From contig CALVEE010000035.1 of assembly GCA_944326495.1 (NCBI GenBank), forward strand, positions 1 to 25,733: a stretch of DNA of 25,733 nucleotides. The letters are read 5' to 3'. The position numbers and the translations under genes are program-made. Source of the DNA: Candidatus Gastranaerophilales bacterium. GTDB taxonomy: Bacteria; Cyanobacteriota; Vampirovibrionia; Gastranaerophilales; Gastranaerophilaceae. Position 1 is the first letter of the stretch. The number at the start of each line of letters is the position of its first letter. The notes below the pieces were generated by a model. It ran no database searches. It was not told the origin of the DNA and worked only from the letters and a program-made list of their open reading frames with translations. Shown piece after piece: positions 16,329-24,123 of the stretch.

Positions 16329-16676
16329 ATGGGCTATACAGAAAATACCAGACTTTTATTTGTTGTTATAACCATGATTGTTATAGGGACAGTCAGTATT
16401 ATAAGAGTGGGTACTATTGATATGCATGCTATTCTTACTACTGCAGCTATTCTTATTCCTGCGATAGTTGTCATGGGTTATCTTGGCCAAAAAATTGGTG
16501 AAATCATGGATAATCCTAAAAATAAAGCTGATGCTGATTATAAAATGGCCGTTTTAAATGCTCTAAAGAAAATGGACAAGTCTATAACTCTGCAAGAATT
16601 AAATGAAAAACTTTCTAAACAAGTAGCTGAGCCTGATTTACCTGATTCTGAAAATGAAGATGATATAGACGTATAG
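16329..16676 (+). CDS. Small two-helix membrane protein, hypothetical
   Basis: 115 residues: two hydrophobic helices (about 8-27, LLFVVITMIVIGTVSII, and 34-52, ILTTAAILIPAIVVMGYLG) joined by a tight loop, then a soluble C-terminal tail with a charged helix and an acidic end (SENEDDIDV). No family recognised. It starts 3 bases after the PilZ stop, so the two are probably co-expressed, and it may anchor or partner the PilZ protein or the flagellar basal body. Its TAG stop (16674-16676) directly abuts the stop of the convergent gene. Confidence 0.7.
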   Translation: MGYTENTRLLFVVITMIVIGTVSIIRVGTIDMHAILTTAAILIPAIVVMGYLGQKIGEIMDNPKNKADADYKMAVLNALKKMDKSITLQELNEKLSKQVAEPDLPDSENEDDIDV

Positions 16677-17093
16677 TTATTTTCTGCCTGTATTAATGTT
16701 AATGATATCAGACACCCAGGGAAAATAGCTGTATAGCCCCATTGCAGAAGTTATTGCAAGGTATAGGATTATTGCTGTTGTTATACCTTGTACAACCGAC
16801 AAGTCAAACAAAAATGGCAAAGGCATGTTTATAAAATACGGAATAGCATTTATAAATGGTATTTTATAAAGTATTACATAGATTAACTCTGCAAAAGTTG
16901 CCAGCAGAAAATATGCTATTGAAAGAAAAATTGACTGTTGTATATGATAGAGTAAAAATTGGGTTACGTGCTTTTTTAAAAGCGAAGCTATAATTAACCA
17001 TATAATGCCTGCAAAACTTGCAGTTAGGTAGGAAAGCGCAGATATAATTCTCTCTATCGGGTATATTTGTCTAGAAGGCTGCAACGATATCAT
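16677..17093 (-). CDS. Tic20-like / DUF4870-like small integral membrane protein
   Basis: 138 residues, mostly hydrophobic, with three to four membrane helices (IERIISALSYLTASFAGIIW; YHIQQSIFLSIAYFLLATFA; and the segment after DLSVVQG). The H-x-x-Q-x-x-L/F-Y-H-x-x-Q-S pattern between the first two helices resembles cyanobacterial Tic20-like and DUF4870 proteins; the assignment is tentative. It overlaps the TPR gene by 23 bases. The AAAGG of that junction lies right against ATG 17093, leaving no spacer, so an in-frame TTG at 17084 (9 bases from the AAGG) may be the true start, giving 135 residues. Confidence 0.6.
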   Translation of the reverse strand: MISLQPSRQIYPIERIISALSYLTASFAGIIWLIIASLLKKHVTQFLLYHIQQSIFLSIAYFLLATFAELIYVILYKIPFINAIPYFINMPLPFLFDLSVVQGITTAIILYLAITSAMGLYSYFPWVSDIININTGRK

Positions 17094-18141
17094 CCTTTCT
17101 GTATTCTTCTAAGAAATCTTCTAAAACTTGTATGAATACGAGCTTATACTCATCATTTTCCGGTCTCATATTTACAGCTGCCCTATAAGAATAAATAGAA
17201 CGTTCTATTTCATTATTCATATAGTAAACATTAGCTATTAATACAAACAGACTCGGGTCAAGCTTGTTAATCTTAAGTGCTTCTTTATACTGTGCTTCTG
17301 CTTCTTTGTATTTTTTTAAGTTAGAATACAAGTTCCCGAGCAGAATATATCCGTTGGCTTCTTTTGGATTAAGCTCAATAGCTTTTTTATAAAGCTCAAC
17401 AGCATCTTCATAATCCTTAAAGTCTGATTTTGCAATTGCATAACAGATATAAGCTTTATAGTTGTCGCCCGGAAGTGCGATTGCTTTATCAAAATAGGAA
17501 TAGCATTTCTCTTTATCTTTGTTAACAGAAAGCGTATTTGCTATACATAAAGCAACAGTTTTATTATCAGGCGCAAGCTCAAATACTTTATAATAATATT
17601 CAAGAGCTTTATTATAATCAAAAAGTTTGAAGCATACATTACCTAAATCTACAAGTGCCGTTAAGTTATTAGGATCAATTGAAAGCGCCTTTTCATAATA
17701 TGCTCTTGCTTCTACATAATCTTCAAAATCGTGATATAAAAGCGCAATTGCATTATAGACTTCCGGATCCTGAGAATTAAAATCCAGAGTTCTGCTGTAG
17801 TAATGCAGTGCTTTAGGGAAGTTTTTAAGTTCCGCATACGTATTAGCTAAATTGTAATATACAAGATAATTGCTTGGATTAACCAGCATAGCTTGATTAA
17901 AGTATTTTAGAGCTTTCTTGTATTCTTTAGAATAAAACCATATGCTTCCCAGATTAAGAAGAGTCTGCATATCTTTCGGGTCAATCTCAAGCAGGCTTTC
18001 ATAGACTGATATAACCTTCTCATACTGGTTATCCATAGCATAATATTTGGCAAGCTCATGGTAATGCTCTGTGTTTTTAGGCTCAAGAGCCATTTTTAAT
18101 ACGGTTTTTTCTATAGCTTTATCTAATTCTCTCTTTTCCAT
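17071..18141 (-). CDS. Tetratricopeptide repeat protein
   Basis: A 356-residue protein made of about nine 34-residue TPR units covering residues 20-345, with repeated W/Y-A/L-G-Y-A-P-type spacing (for example YEKALSIDPNNLTALVDLGN and YKKAIELNPKEANGYILLGN). No signal peptide or membrane segment, so it is probably cytoplasmic. TPR arrays act as protein-binding scaffolds; the partner is unknown. It lies 3 bases after rsfS and overlaps the following membrane protein gene, so the product of that gene is a possible partner. Confidence 0.9.
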   Translation of the reverse strand: MEKRELDKAIEKTVLKMALEPKNTEHYHELAKYYAMDNQYEKVISVYESLLEIDPKDMQTLLNLGSIWFYSKEYKKALKYFNQAMLVNPSNYLVYYNLANTYAELKNFPKALHYYSRTLDFNSQDPEVYNAIALLYHDFEDYVEARAYYEKALSIDPNNLTALVDLGNVCFKLFDYNKALEYYYKVFELAPDNKTVALCIANTLSVNKDKEKCYSYFDKAIALPGDNYKAYICYAIAKSDFKDYEDAVELYKKAIELNPKEANGYILLGNLYSNLKKYKEAEAQYKEALKINKLDPSLFVLIANVYYMNNEIERSIYSYRAAVNMRPENDEYKLVFIQVLEDFLEEYRKDDIVAAF

Positions 18142-18144
18142 AAT

Positions 18145-18552
18145 TTATCTTTCAATCTTTTCATATTCAGAGTATTCAATAGATTCCTTAAGCCAGGTCT
18201 CGCGCGGAATACTAAATGCGTGGTTCCAGAATTTTTCGATAGCATAAGTATCTCTCTCTTCCTGATGCAGGATGTGTACTACTACATCTCCGTAATCAAT
18301 TAAATTCCAACGATTTCTAATATCGTTTTCGCGGCCTATAGGTAATCTTGAGAATGTTGTTTTTACTTTATCTGTAAGATTTTCAGTCAGAGCTTTTACC
18401 TGTGTATTAGTCTGGGCTGAACAAATTACAAAATAATCAGCAAAAGAGGAAACATTACTTATATTAAGAATTGAAATATCTTTTGCAATTTTTTCGTCTA
18501 AGAACCTTGCAACAGCACAGGCAAATTTGTATGATGTAATATTTTCTCCCAT
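18145..18552 (-). CDS. rsfS: Ribosome silencing factor RsfS (Iojap family)
   Basis: Binds ribosomal protein uL14 and blocks subunit joining under nutrient limitation. The 135 residues carry the family core: NVSSFADYFVICSAQTNTQV, and near the C-terminus WNLIDYGDVVVHILHQEERD followed by YAIEKFW. Length is typical. It sits between rpiB (11 bases upstream) and the TPR gene. A GGAGA ribosome binding site precedes the ATG. In many genomes rsfS follows nadD; here it follows rpiB. Confidence 0.95.
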   Translation of the reverse strand: MGENITSYKFACAVARFLDEKIAKDISILNISNVSSFADYFVICSAQTNTQVKALTENLTDKVKTTFSRLPIGRENDIRNRWNLIDYGDVVVHILHQEERDTYAIEKFWNHAFSIPRETWLKESIEYSEYEKIER

Positions 18553-18563
18553 TAGTTCTCCAA

Positions 18564-18989
18564 TTATAGCATATTAATCCTGTTCAGGTGCCTACCGCCT
18601 TCAAATTCAGTCTTTAACCAGATATCAACAATATCTAAGGCAAGACCTGCACCTGTAATTCTTTCTCCGAGGCATAATATATTGGAATTATTATGCATTC
18701 TTGTCATTCTGGCTGTAAAGGTATCTGTACAGTGAGAAGCTCTTATGCCACTGTATCTGTTTGCAGCAATAGACATCCCGATACCGGTGCCGCATACAAG
18801 TATTCCCTTTTTCCCGGTTTCTAAAACTTCATTCACAACTTCTTTTGCAATAACAGGATAATCACAAGATTCTTCTGTATAACAACCTGCATCCTGAACT
18901 TCATAACCAAGTTCATTAAGATGCTTAATAATAATGTTTTTTAGCCTAAAACCTCCATGGTCAGAGCCTATGTATATATCTGTTGTCAT
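18564..18989 (-). CDS. rpiB: Ribose 5-phosphate isomerase B
   Basis: Interconverts ribose 5-phosphate and ribulose 5-phosphate in the non-oxidative pentose phosphate pathway, upstream of transketolase. The 141 residues show GSDHGGFRLK (8-17), Cys66 in VCGTGIGMSIAANR (the catalytic cysteine position of E. coli RpiB), NSNILCLGERI, and the WLKTEFEGGRH end. The LacA/LacB galactose-6-phosphate isomerases are relatives, but the length and Cys66 context favour RpiB. It is first in a four-gene minus-strand operon. Confidence 0.95.
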   Translation of the reverse strand: MTTDIYIGSDHGGFRLKNIIIKHLNELGYEVQDAGCYTEESCDYPVIAKEVVNEVLETGKKGILVCGTGIGMSIAANRYSGIRASHCTDTFTARMTRMHNNSNILCLGERITGAGLALDIVDIWLKTEFEGGRHLNRINML

Positions 18990-19012
18990 AAAGTTCTTCC
19001 CTTTTCTTTACA

Positions 19013-19041
19013 ATTGTAACATTTTTGCAATAATTTATCAA
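19013..19041 (-). promoter_or_regulatory. Promoter of the rpiB-rsfS operon
   Basis: On the minus strand: TTGATA (complement of 19036-19041), a 17-base spacer, then TACAAT (complement of 19013-19018). The start codon is about 24 bases further on, with an AAGGGAAG ribosome binding site between. Good match to a sigma-70-type promoter. Confidence 0.65.
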
Positions 19042-19074
19042 TAATTTCTCTGTTTTTAATTTAATATAAGTAGT

Positions 19075-19851
19075 ATGCTGAAATTGTGGAATAGTGTAAA
19101 TTTATCTTTTCGCGGGCCTATATCGGATAAGGATATAGACTCTTTAGAGCATGCTAAACAGCATTTTAGTGATTGTTATCTAATGTCAACATTAGAAACT
19201 CTTTCACATACACCAAATGGTAGAAGGGTTTTAAAAGAACAAATTCAATATGATAACGGAAATCCCGATGTTATTAATTGTTATTTGTATAAACCCGGCG
19301 GTGATAAGGAAAGATTTTCTATACCTTCTTCCGGTGCTGTTAAAGGATATGAAAAATTATATAGTGTACAAAATAATAAAATTGTAAGAAGTGTAGACAT
19401 ATCTGTTGCAGAATATGAAAAGAAATATCAGGCAAAGCCTCTAATATGCCGGATTACTGATAACTTTAAGACTTATGCATTTGAGAATAATCTTCCATCC
19501 CATTTTATGAAAGTTTTTACAGGTGTTGAACCAAGAGTTATTGCAGAAAAAGATTTTAATTTAGATTTAAACGGATATCGCGCCGAAGTAATGGAACTTT
19601 TTAAACAAATGGATAAAGAGAAAAATCATAGTTTTGTAATCGGAACCGGAGTAAAAATGCTTGATGGAAGAACCTGGCATGTTTACATACTTGAGGATGT
19701 TAATTTAGAAAAAGGTACGGTAACTGTAAAAGAGAAGCGTGCAAATAAACCCAAAGTGATGAGTATTGATACGGCATTAAATACATTCAAATATATAGCA
19801 GGCTATTTTGACAGTGATTTAGCTAAAAAGGAATTTCAACCACAAAAGTAG
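19075..19851 (+). CDS. Calpain-like (papain-fold) cysteine protease candidate
   Basis: 258 residues without signal peptide. FSDCYLMSTLETLS places Cys34 in the same setting as the calpain G-D-C-W-L-L-A-A-L-x-S motif. WHVYILEDVN places His202, and Asn224 follows 22 residues later after a beta strand (TVTVKEKRANKP). In calpains the catalytic His and Asn are 24 residues apart, and the Cys-His distance (about 157) is close to the 168 here. The middle has a second NHSFVIGTG strand. Bacterial calpain-like proteins are known but sparsely studied, and the target is unknown; a cytoplasmic processing enzyme or a secreted effector are both possible. Start ATG 19075 has no Shine-Dalgarno sequence, but an AT-rich TATAAG lies 4 bases before it, so it may be leaderless. 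Its end overlaps the convergent kinase gene by 29 bases. Confidence 0.65.
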   Translation: MLKLWNSVNLSFRGPISDKDIDSLEHAKQHFSDCYLMSTLETLSHTPNGRRVLKEQIQYDNGNPDVINCYLYKPGGDKERFSIPSSGAVKGYEKLYSVQNNKIVRSVDISVAEYEKKYQAKPLICRITDNFKTYAFENNLPSHFMKVFTGVEPRVIAEKDFNLDLNGYRAEVMELFKQMDKEKNHSFVIGTGVKMLDGRTWHVYILEDVNLEKGTVTVKEKRANKPKVMSIDTALNTFKYIAGYFDSDLAKKEFQPQK

Positions 19852-21073
19852 AACCGTTATTAACTTCACTAATTACGGATATCTTGCCTCCGTGGAGTTC
19901 TACGAGTTCTTTAGTTATTGTAAGTCCAAGTCCTGTTGAACTTTCTTTTTTTGTATAAGCGCTGTCTAATTGTACGAATTTAGCAAAAATTTTACCGTGA
20001 TATTTTTTATCAATTCCGATACCGTTGTCATGAACAGCTATTGTAAATTTATCTTCATCAGCATCAATGCTGATTTCAACGTCATTATTTTCAGGTGAAT
20101 ATTTAATGGCATTGCTTACGAGATTGTATAAAATCTGCTGGATTTTCTGATAATCAGCAAAAACTTCAAAATCAACAGGCATATGTTTTACAAGTGTAAT
20201 ATTTTTTTTCTGCGCAAGCGGATGTAATATATTTGAGACCTCATCAACTGCACGTGAAATCCAAAACGCACTTTTCACAATTTTCATTGCATTTGCTTCT
20301 ATTTTCGACATATCGAGAATTTCATTTATCATCCCGAGAAGATGAGTAGCTGAAACTTTAATATCGTTAATATATTCTTCCTGTTTGCTGTTTAAATTTC
20401 CGTAAAGCTGTGTTGATAATATATCCGAAAACCCGAGGATTGAATTTAACGGAGTCCGAAGTTCATGCGAGACATTTGCAAGAAACTCGTTTTTAACCTT
20501 ATCTGCCTCAAGAATTTTTTCATTCTGCTCTTTTATGGTTTTGTAAGCCTTATTTTTCTCAATAATTCCGTCTTTTAAAGCCTGGAGCTGAATTTTAAAT
20601 ACATTCGAAAGCTCCATGTCCTTAAGTACATATGATAAAATCGATGAAGCTGCGCTCAAAGCATTCAAATCCTTTGATTTATACAAATCCGGCCTTTTAT
20701 CTGCAAGAACTATAATTCCGAATACAGTTGAGCGGATTGATATTTTTGAGATAAGAAACGATTTTTGCCCTAATCTGTCCAAGCCGAGAAGCTTAATCAA
20801 TTTTTCTTCTTCATTCGTAATCTTCCCGTCTGAAGAAAAAATAAATCTTTTTAACTCATTACCAATATTGTAAATACTATCCGGTTCAAAATCCGCATGC
20901 TTTTTATAAGTATATTTAAGCTGTAAGCTGTCGGGATTTGCATAATATATAAACCCTTCATCAAAAACCAGAAATTTTTCAAGCTTGTTAAACAGCTTCA
21001 TATTCCCTTTGAAATCGACTTCAAAAAGTTCAGGTATAATTTCTAAAATTTTATCTGATGATACAGTTGTCAT
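19823..21073 (-). CDS. Soluble sensor histidine kinase
   Basis: A 416-residue cytoplasmic kinase. Residues 1-150 form a GAF-like sensory domain, 150-195 a coiled coil, then HisKA with phosphorylated His203 (FLANVSHELRTPLNSILGFS), and the HATPase domain with N-box Asn321 (NLVSNAIKYSP), G1 DNGIGID and G2 STGLGLTI. No membrane helices and no response regulator next to it, so the partner is encoded elsewhere. The start follows AAAGGGAG 5 bases upstream. It is the last gene of the gpmI-SNF2 group. Confidence 0.93.
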   Translation of the reverse strand: MTTVSSDKILEIIPELFEVDFKGNMKLFNKLEKFLVFDEGFIYYANPDSLQLKYTYKKHADFEPDSIYNIGNELKRFIFSSDGKITNEEEKLIKLLGLDRLGQKSFLISKISIRSTVFGIIVLADKRPDLYKSKDLNALSAASSILSYVLKDMELSNVFKIQLQALKDGIIEKNKAYKTIKEQNEKILEADKVKNEFLANVSHELRTPLNSILGFSDILSTQLYGNLNSKQEEYINDIKVSATHLLGMINEILDMSKIEANAMKIVKSAFWISRAVDEVSNILHPLAQKKNITLVKHMPVDFEVFADYQKIQQILYNLVSNAIKYSPENNDVEISIDADEDKFTIAVHDNGIGIDKKYHGKIFAKFVQLDSAYTKKESSTGLGLTITKELVELHGGKISVISEVNNGSTFVVEIPF

Positions 21074-21095
21074 AAACTCCCTTTTTACCTTTACT

Positions 21096-21119
21096 CCTCT
21101 ATCCCTCTATCCCTCTATC
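21096..21119. repeat. Octanucleotide tandem repeat (3 units)
   Basis: Three perfect copies of CCTCTATC (minus strand GATAGAGG) in the short gap between the helicase stop and the kinase start. The helicase TAG stop (21115-21117) lies in the first unit read on the minus strand, so changes in unit number would alter gene spacing but not the helicase product. Confidence 0.85.
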
Positions 21120-24114
21120 CTGCTGTAAGAGAAAATATATCGTAAATCTCCTGATCAGAAAGTTCTGTTATTATCTTCTCGCCTTCGTATACCGCTAAAT
21201 CAGCAAGCTCCTTTTTGGATTTTAACATCTCATCAATTTTTTCTTCAAAAGTACCGAGGGTTATAAGCCTGTGCACCATAACATTTTTATCCTGTCCGAT
21301 ACGGTAAGTTCTATCTGTAGCCTGCTCTTCTACAGCCGGATTCCACCAGAGGTCATAGTGTATGACATTTGTTGCGCTTGTAAGGTTTAATCCTGTTCCG
21401 CCGGCTTTAAGCGAAAGTATCATAATCTTGCGCTCATCATTGTTCTGAAAATCTTCGATTAAGTTTTCTCTCTGCGGAACTGTTAAAGAACCGTGGAAGA
21501 AAGACGGCTCTGAATTACATTCTTCCTGTAGAATTTTTGTAAGCAAATCTCCCATTTCTTTGTATTGAGTAAAAATAAGCGTTTTTTCATTGTTATCAAT
21601 GATGTTCTGAACAAGGGAGACACACTTTTCAGCTTTTCCTGAAAGCTCTTTTGAAGTCTCTCCGCTTTTTATAAATTGGTAAGGATGGTTGCAAATCTGC
21701 TTTAGTGCAGTAATCAGCTTAAATATATTTCCCCTTCTGTTTACCCCTGTAAAACCGCTGATTTTCGCCATCATTTCGTTAAGCGTTTTTTCATATAAAA
21801 TTGCCTGTGCTTTTGCAAGATAGCAGTAATCGTTCATTACCATCTTATCAGGAAGGTCTGATATAACGTGTTTATCTGTCTTTAAACGCCTTAATACAAA
21901 AGGTGAAACAGAAAGCTTTAATTTTGAAGCCCTTGTTTTTTCTTTAAAACGTTCAATCGGCACGGCATAACTCTTCTGGAAATCTTTAAGAGAGCCTAAA
22001 TATCCTTTATTCAGGAAATCAAAAATACTCCATAATTCCGTAAGCCTGTTTTCTACCGGAGTACCGGTCATTGCAATTTTAATATCGGATTTTAATGCTT
22101 TAATAGCAAGTGTCTGCGCTGTATCAGGGTTTTTAATATTCTGCGCTTCATCAACTACTACCATTCCCCAGGTGTGTTTTTTCATCTCTTCTACATCAAT
22201 ACGCATAATCGCGTAAGTTGTAAGGATTACATCCGATTTTGTATCAAGTTTTCTGTCAAGTCCGTGGTATGTAGATACTTTTAAATCAGGCGCAAACATT
22301 TGAAGTTCCTTCATCCAGTTCCCCATAAGAGTTGTCGGACATACAACAAGAGCCGGATTTTTAAGCTTATTTTCTTCTTTTAACTTAAGCATAAGGCTTA
22401 TAACCTGAATAGTTTTCCCCAACCCCATATCATCGGCCATACAGCAGCCAAATCCTTTTGAAACATTTGTCCAGAGCCATTTTAGCCCCGTCATCTGGTA
22501 AGCCCGAAGTTCGCCTTTAAGCCCTTCCGGCTGTTTTACTTCAACAGGCTTTGCAAAATCCTTGATAACGTTTGCATAAGCTTCATCATAGTTGAAATCA
22601 TAATCCTGAAGCTGGCCTGACATTGATGCGTGAATAAGTTCAAGCCTTGTCATCTTTTTATGATTTGCATTCCTGATTTTATCAATAAGCTTTAAGCCTT
22701 CTTCTTTATCAACCAGAATGTATTTTCCCTTGTATTGTATCAGTCCGTTGCTTTCACTGACAAGCTTATTAAACTCTTCAAGGGATATTTTTTCGTCCCC
22801 CAGAGATACTTCGTAAGAGAATTCTAAAATATCGTCAAGAGATATTGCACTGCTTGATACTGTGTTAAATATATTCATCAAATCAGCAGAGCGAGAGGCC
22901 TTAACTTTCGCATTTATAGAAGCCCTCGGTATTATTATATTAGTTAATTCTTCCGGCAGGATTACGTCAATCTGCGCCTTTTGAAGATAATATGCTGTCT
23001 GCGTAATTATTTTATAAACTTCATTAAGGTTAAGCGTAAGAGCAAGCTTTTCCTCATCCTCAAACAGTGTTTCTAATTCCGGCATATATCTGACTGCATA
23101 ATTAAGCTGTTTTTCAATAATTTTTGAAATATCAGCCGTATCCAGCCCCCAAATTTCATCTTTATGATACAAATCATCAAGAATAATTGTCTCATCTGTT
23201 TTCCGGTTTTTAATGTGGATTTTAAGCTCAAATACATCATCACTGACTTTATTAACCTTAAAGAACGGTATTAAATCATACTTCCCTAAATATAATTCAT
23301 CAAACCACTGAGCAATATCTTCTGCAACATCTTTCCCTTTCATAAGACATCTCTGCTCTAAGTCCTTAATCATATAATGACCGGATTTGATGTCTTTGAA
23401 CCTGTAAGCCTTTATGCCTAAAAATTTGTAAATAAGGTAGTTTAAATACTCCCTTACAAATCTTTCAACAAAATTCTTTGGCTTTGCACCTTTTATAAAT
23501 AAATTCTCCGGCAAATTATTTTCTAATTCATTAATAATTTTTGCAGACTCTTTATTAGAAATAATCGGTTCATATACAATTCTGAAAGAACTGCCGGAAG
23601 GAGCGTCTTTTCTGTGAACAGTCGGAATGAAATACAATTTTTCAATTAATTTCATCACAAAATGAGTAAGTTTATTAAAATAAGCAAAAGTTTGCGTTAG
23701 AGATGAAAAATCAACAATCTCACCAAATCCGCCAAAGTAATCCAAAACCAGATCAAGACTCATTACGTATCCGATTTGGCCGTTCACTTCTTTAGGCGAA
23801 AACCTGAACATTGAACCTTTAGACTTTAAATAGAATTGAAAATTATTAGTAGGAGTTACAAAAAATGACAATTTCGGATTAGTTTCACTGCCTTCGTTTA
23901 TTAAAAAGAAATCAGTGTTTCTAACCGGAGAATTGGGGGATAAGAATATCCCCTCAAATTCGTCCTCTACTAACTGGTATATTAAGCTTAATGTATATCT
24001 GAAATCTTTATTCTTAAACCCGTTCGGGTTTTCACTCAAGTTGAAGAAGAATTCATCAACATTATTCTTTTTTAGTGATAAATCTATATCTAAAGGTTTA
24101 ACGTTTTCGCTCAT
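21115..24114 (-). CDS. SNF2-family DEAD/DEAH-box helicase
   Basis: A 999-residue Swi2/Snf2 ATPase. The first 530 residues are a poorly conserved all-purpose N-terminal region common in bacterial members. The helicase core follows: GLRAYQ-type Q motif (ELRAYQMTGLKWLW), Walker A GLGKT (564-568), DEAQ box (655-658) in VVVDEAQNIKNP, motif III MTGTPVENRLTELWS, then the C-terminal RecA-like domain with LKAGGTGLNLTSA and QATDRTYRIGQ (motifs V-VI). Bacterial relatives such as HepA/RapA recycle RNA polymerase, but this protein lacks their domains; its role is unknown. It starts 9 bases after the gpmI stop. Confidence 0.93.
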   Translation of the reverse strand: MSENVKPLDIDLSLKKNNVDEFFFNLSENPNGFKNKDFRYTLSLIYQLVEDEFEGIFLSPNSPVRNTDFFLINEGSETNPKLSFFVTPTNNFQFYLKSKGSMFRFSPKEVNGQIGYVMSLDLVLDYFGGFGEIVDFSSLTQTFAYFNKLTHFVMKLIEKLYFIPTVHRKDAPSGSSFRIVYEPIISNKESAKIINELENNLPENLFIKGAKPKNFVERFVREYLNYLIYKFLGIKAYRFKDIKSGHYMIKDLEQRCLMKGKDVAEDIAQWFDELYLGKYDLIPFFKVNKVSDDVFELKIHIKNRKTDETIILDDLYHKDEIWGLDTADISKIIEKQLNYAVRYMPELETLFEDEEKLALTLNLNEVYKIITQTAYYLQKAQIDVILPEELTNIIIPRASINAKVKASRSADLMNIFNTVSSSAISLDDILEFSYEVSLGDEKISLEEFNKLVSESNGLIQYKGKYILVDKEEGLKLIDKIRNANHKKMTRLELIHASMSGQLQDYDFNYDEAYANVIKDFAKPVEVKQPEGLKGELRAYQMTGLKWLWTNVSKGFGCCMADDMGLGKTIQVISLMLKLKEENKLKNPALVVCPTTLMGNWMKELQMFAPDLKVSTYHGLDRKLDTKSDVILTTYAIMRIDVEEMKKHTWGMVVVDEAQNIKNPDTAQTLAIKALKSDIKIAMTGTPVENRLTELWSIFDFLNKGYLGSLKDFQKSYAVPIERFKEKTRASKLKLSVSPFVLRRLKTDKHVISDLPDKMVMNDYCYLAKAQAILYEKTLNEMMAKISGFTGVNRRGNIFKLITALKQICNHPYQFIKSGETSKELSGKAEKCVSLVQNIIDNNEKTLIFTQYKEMGDLLTKILQEECNSEPSFFHGSLTVPQRENLIEDFQNNDERKIMILSLKAGGTGLNLTSATNVIHYDLWWNPAVEEQATDRTYRIGQDKNVMVHRLITLGTFEEKIDEMLKSKKELADLAVYEGEKIITELSDQEIYDIFSLTAG

Positions 24115-24123
24115 ATTTACTCA

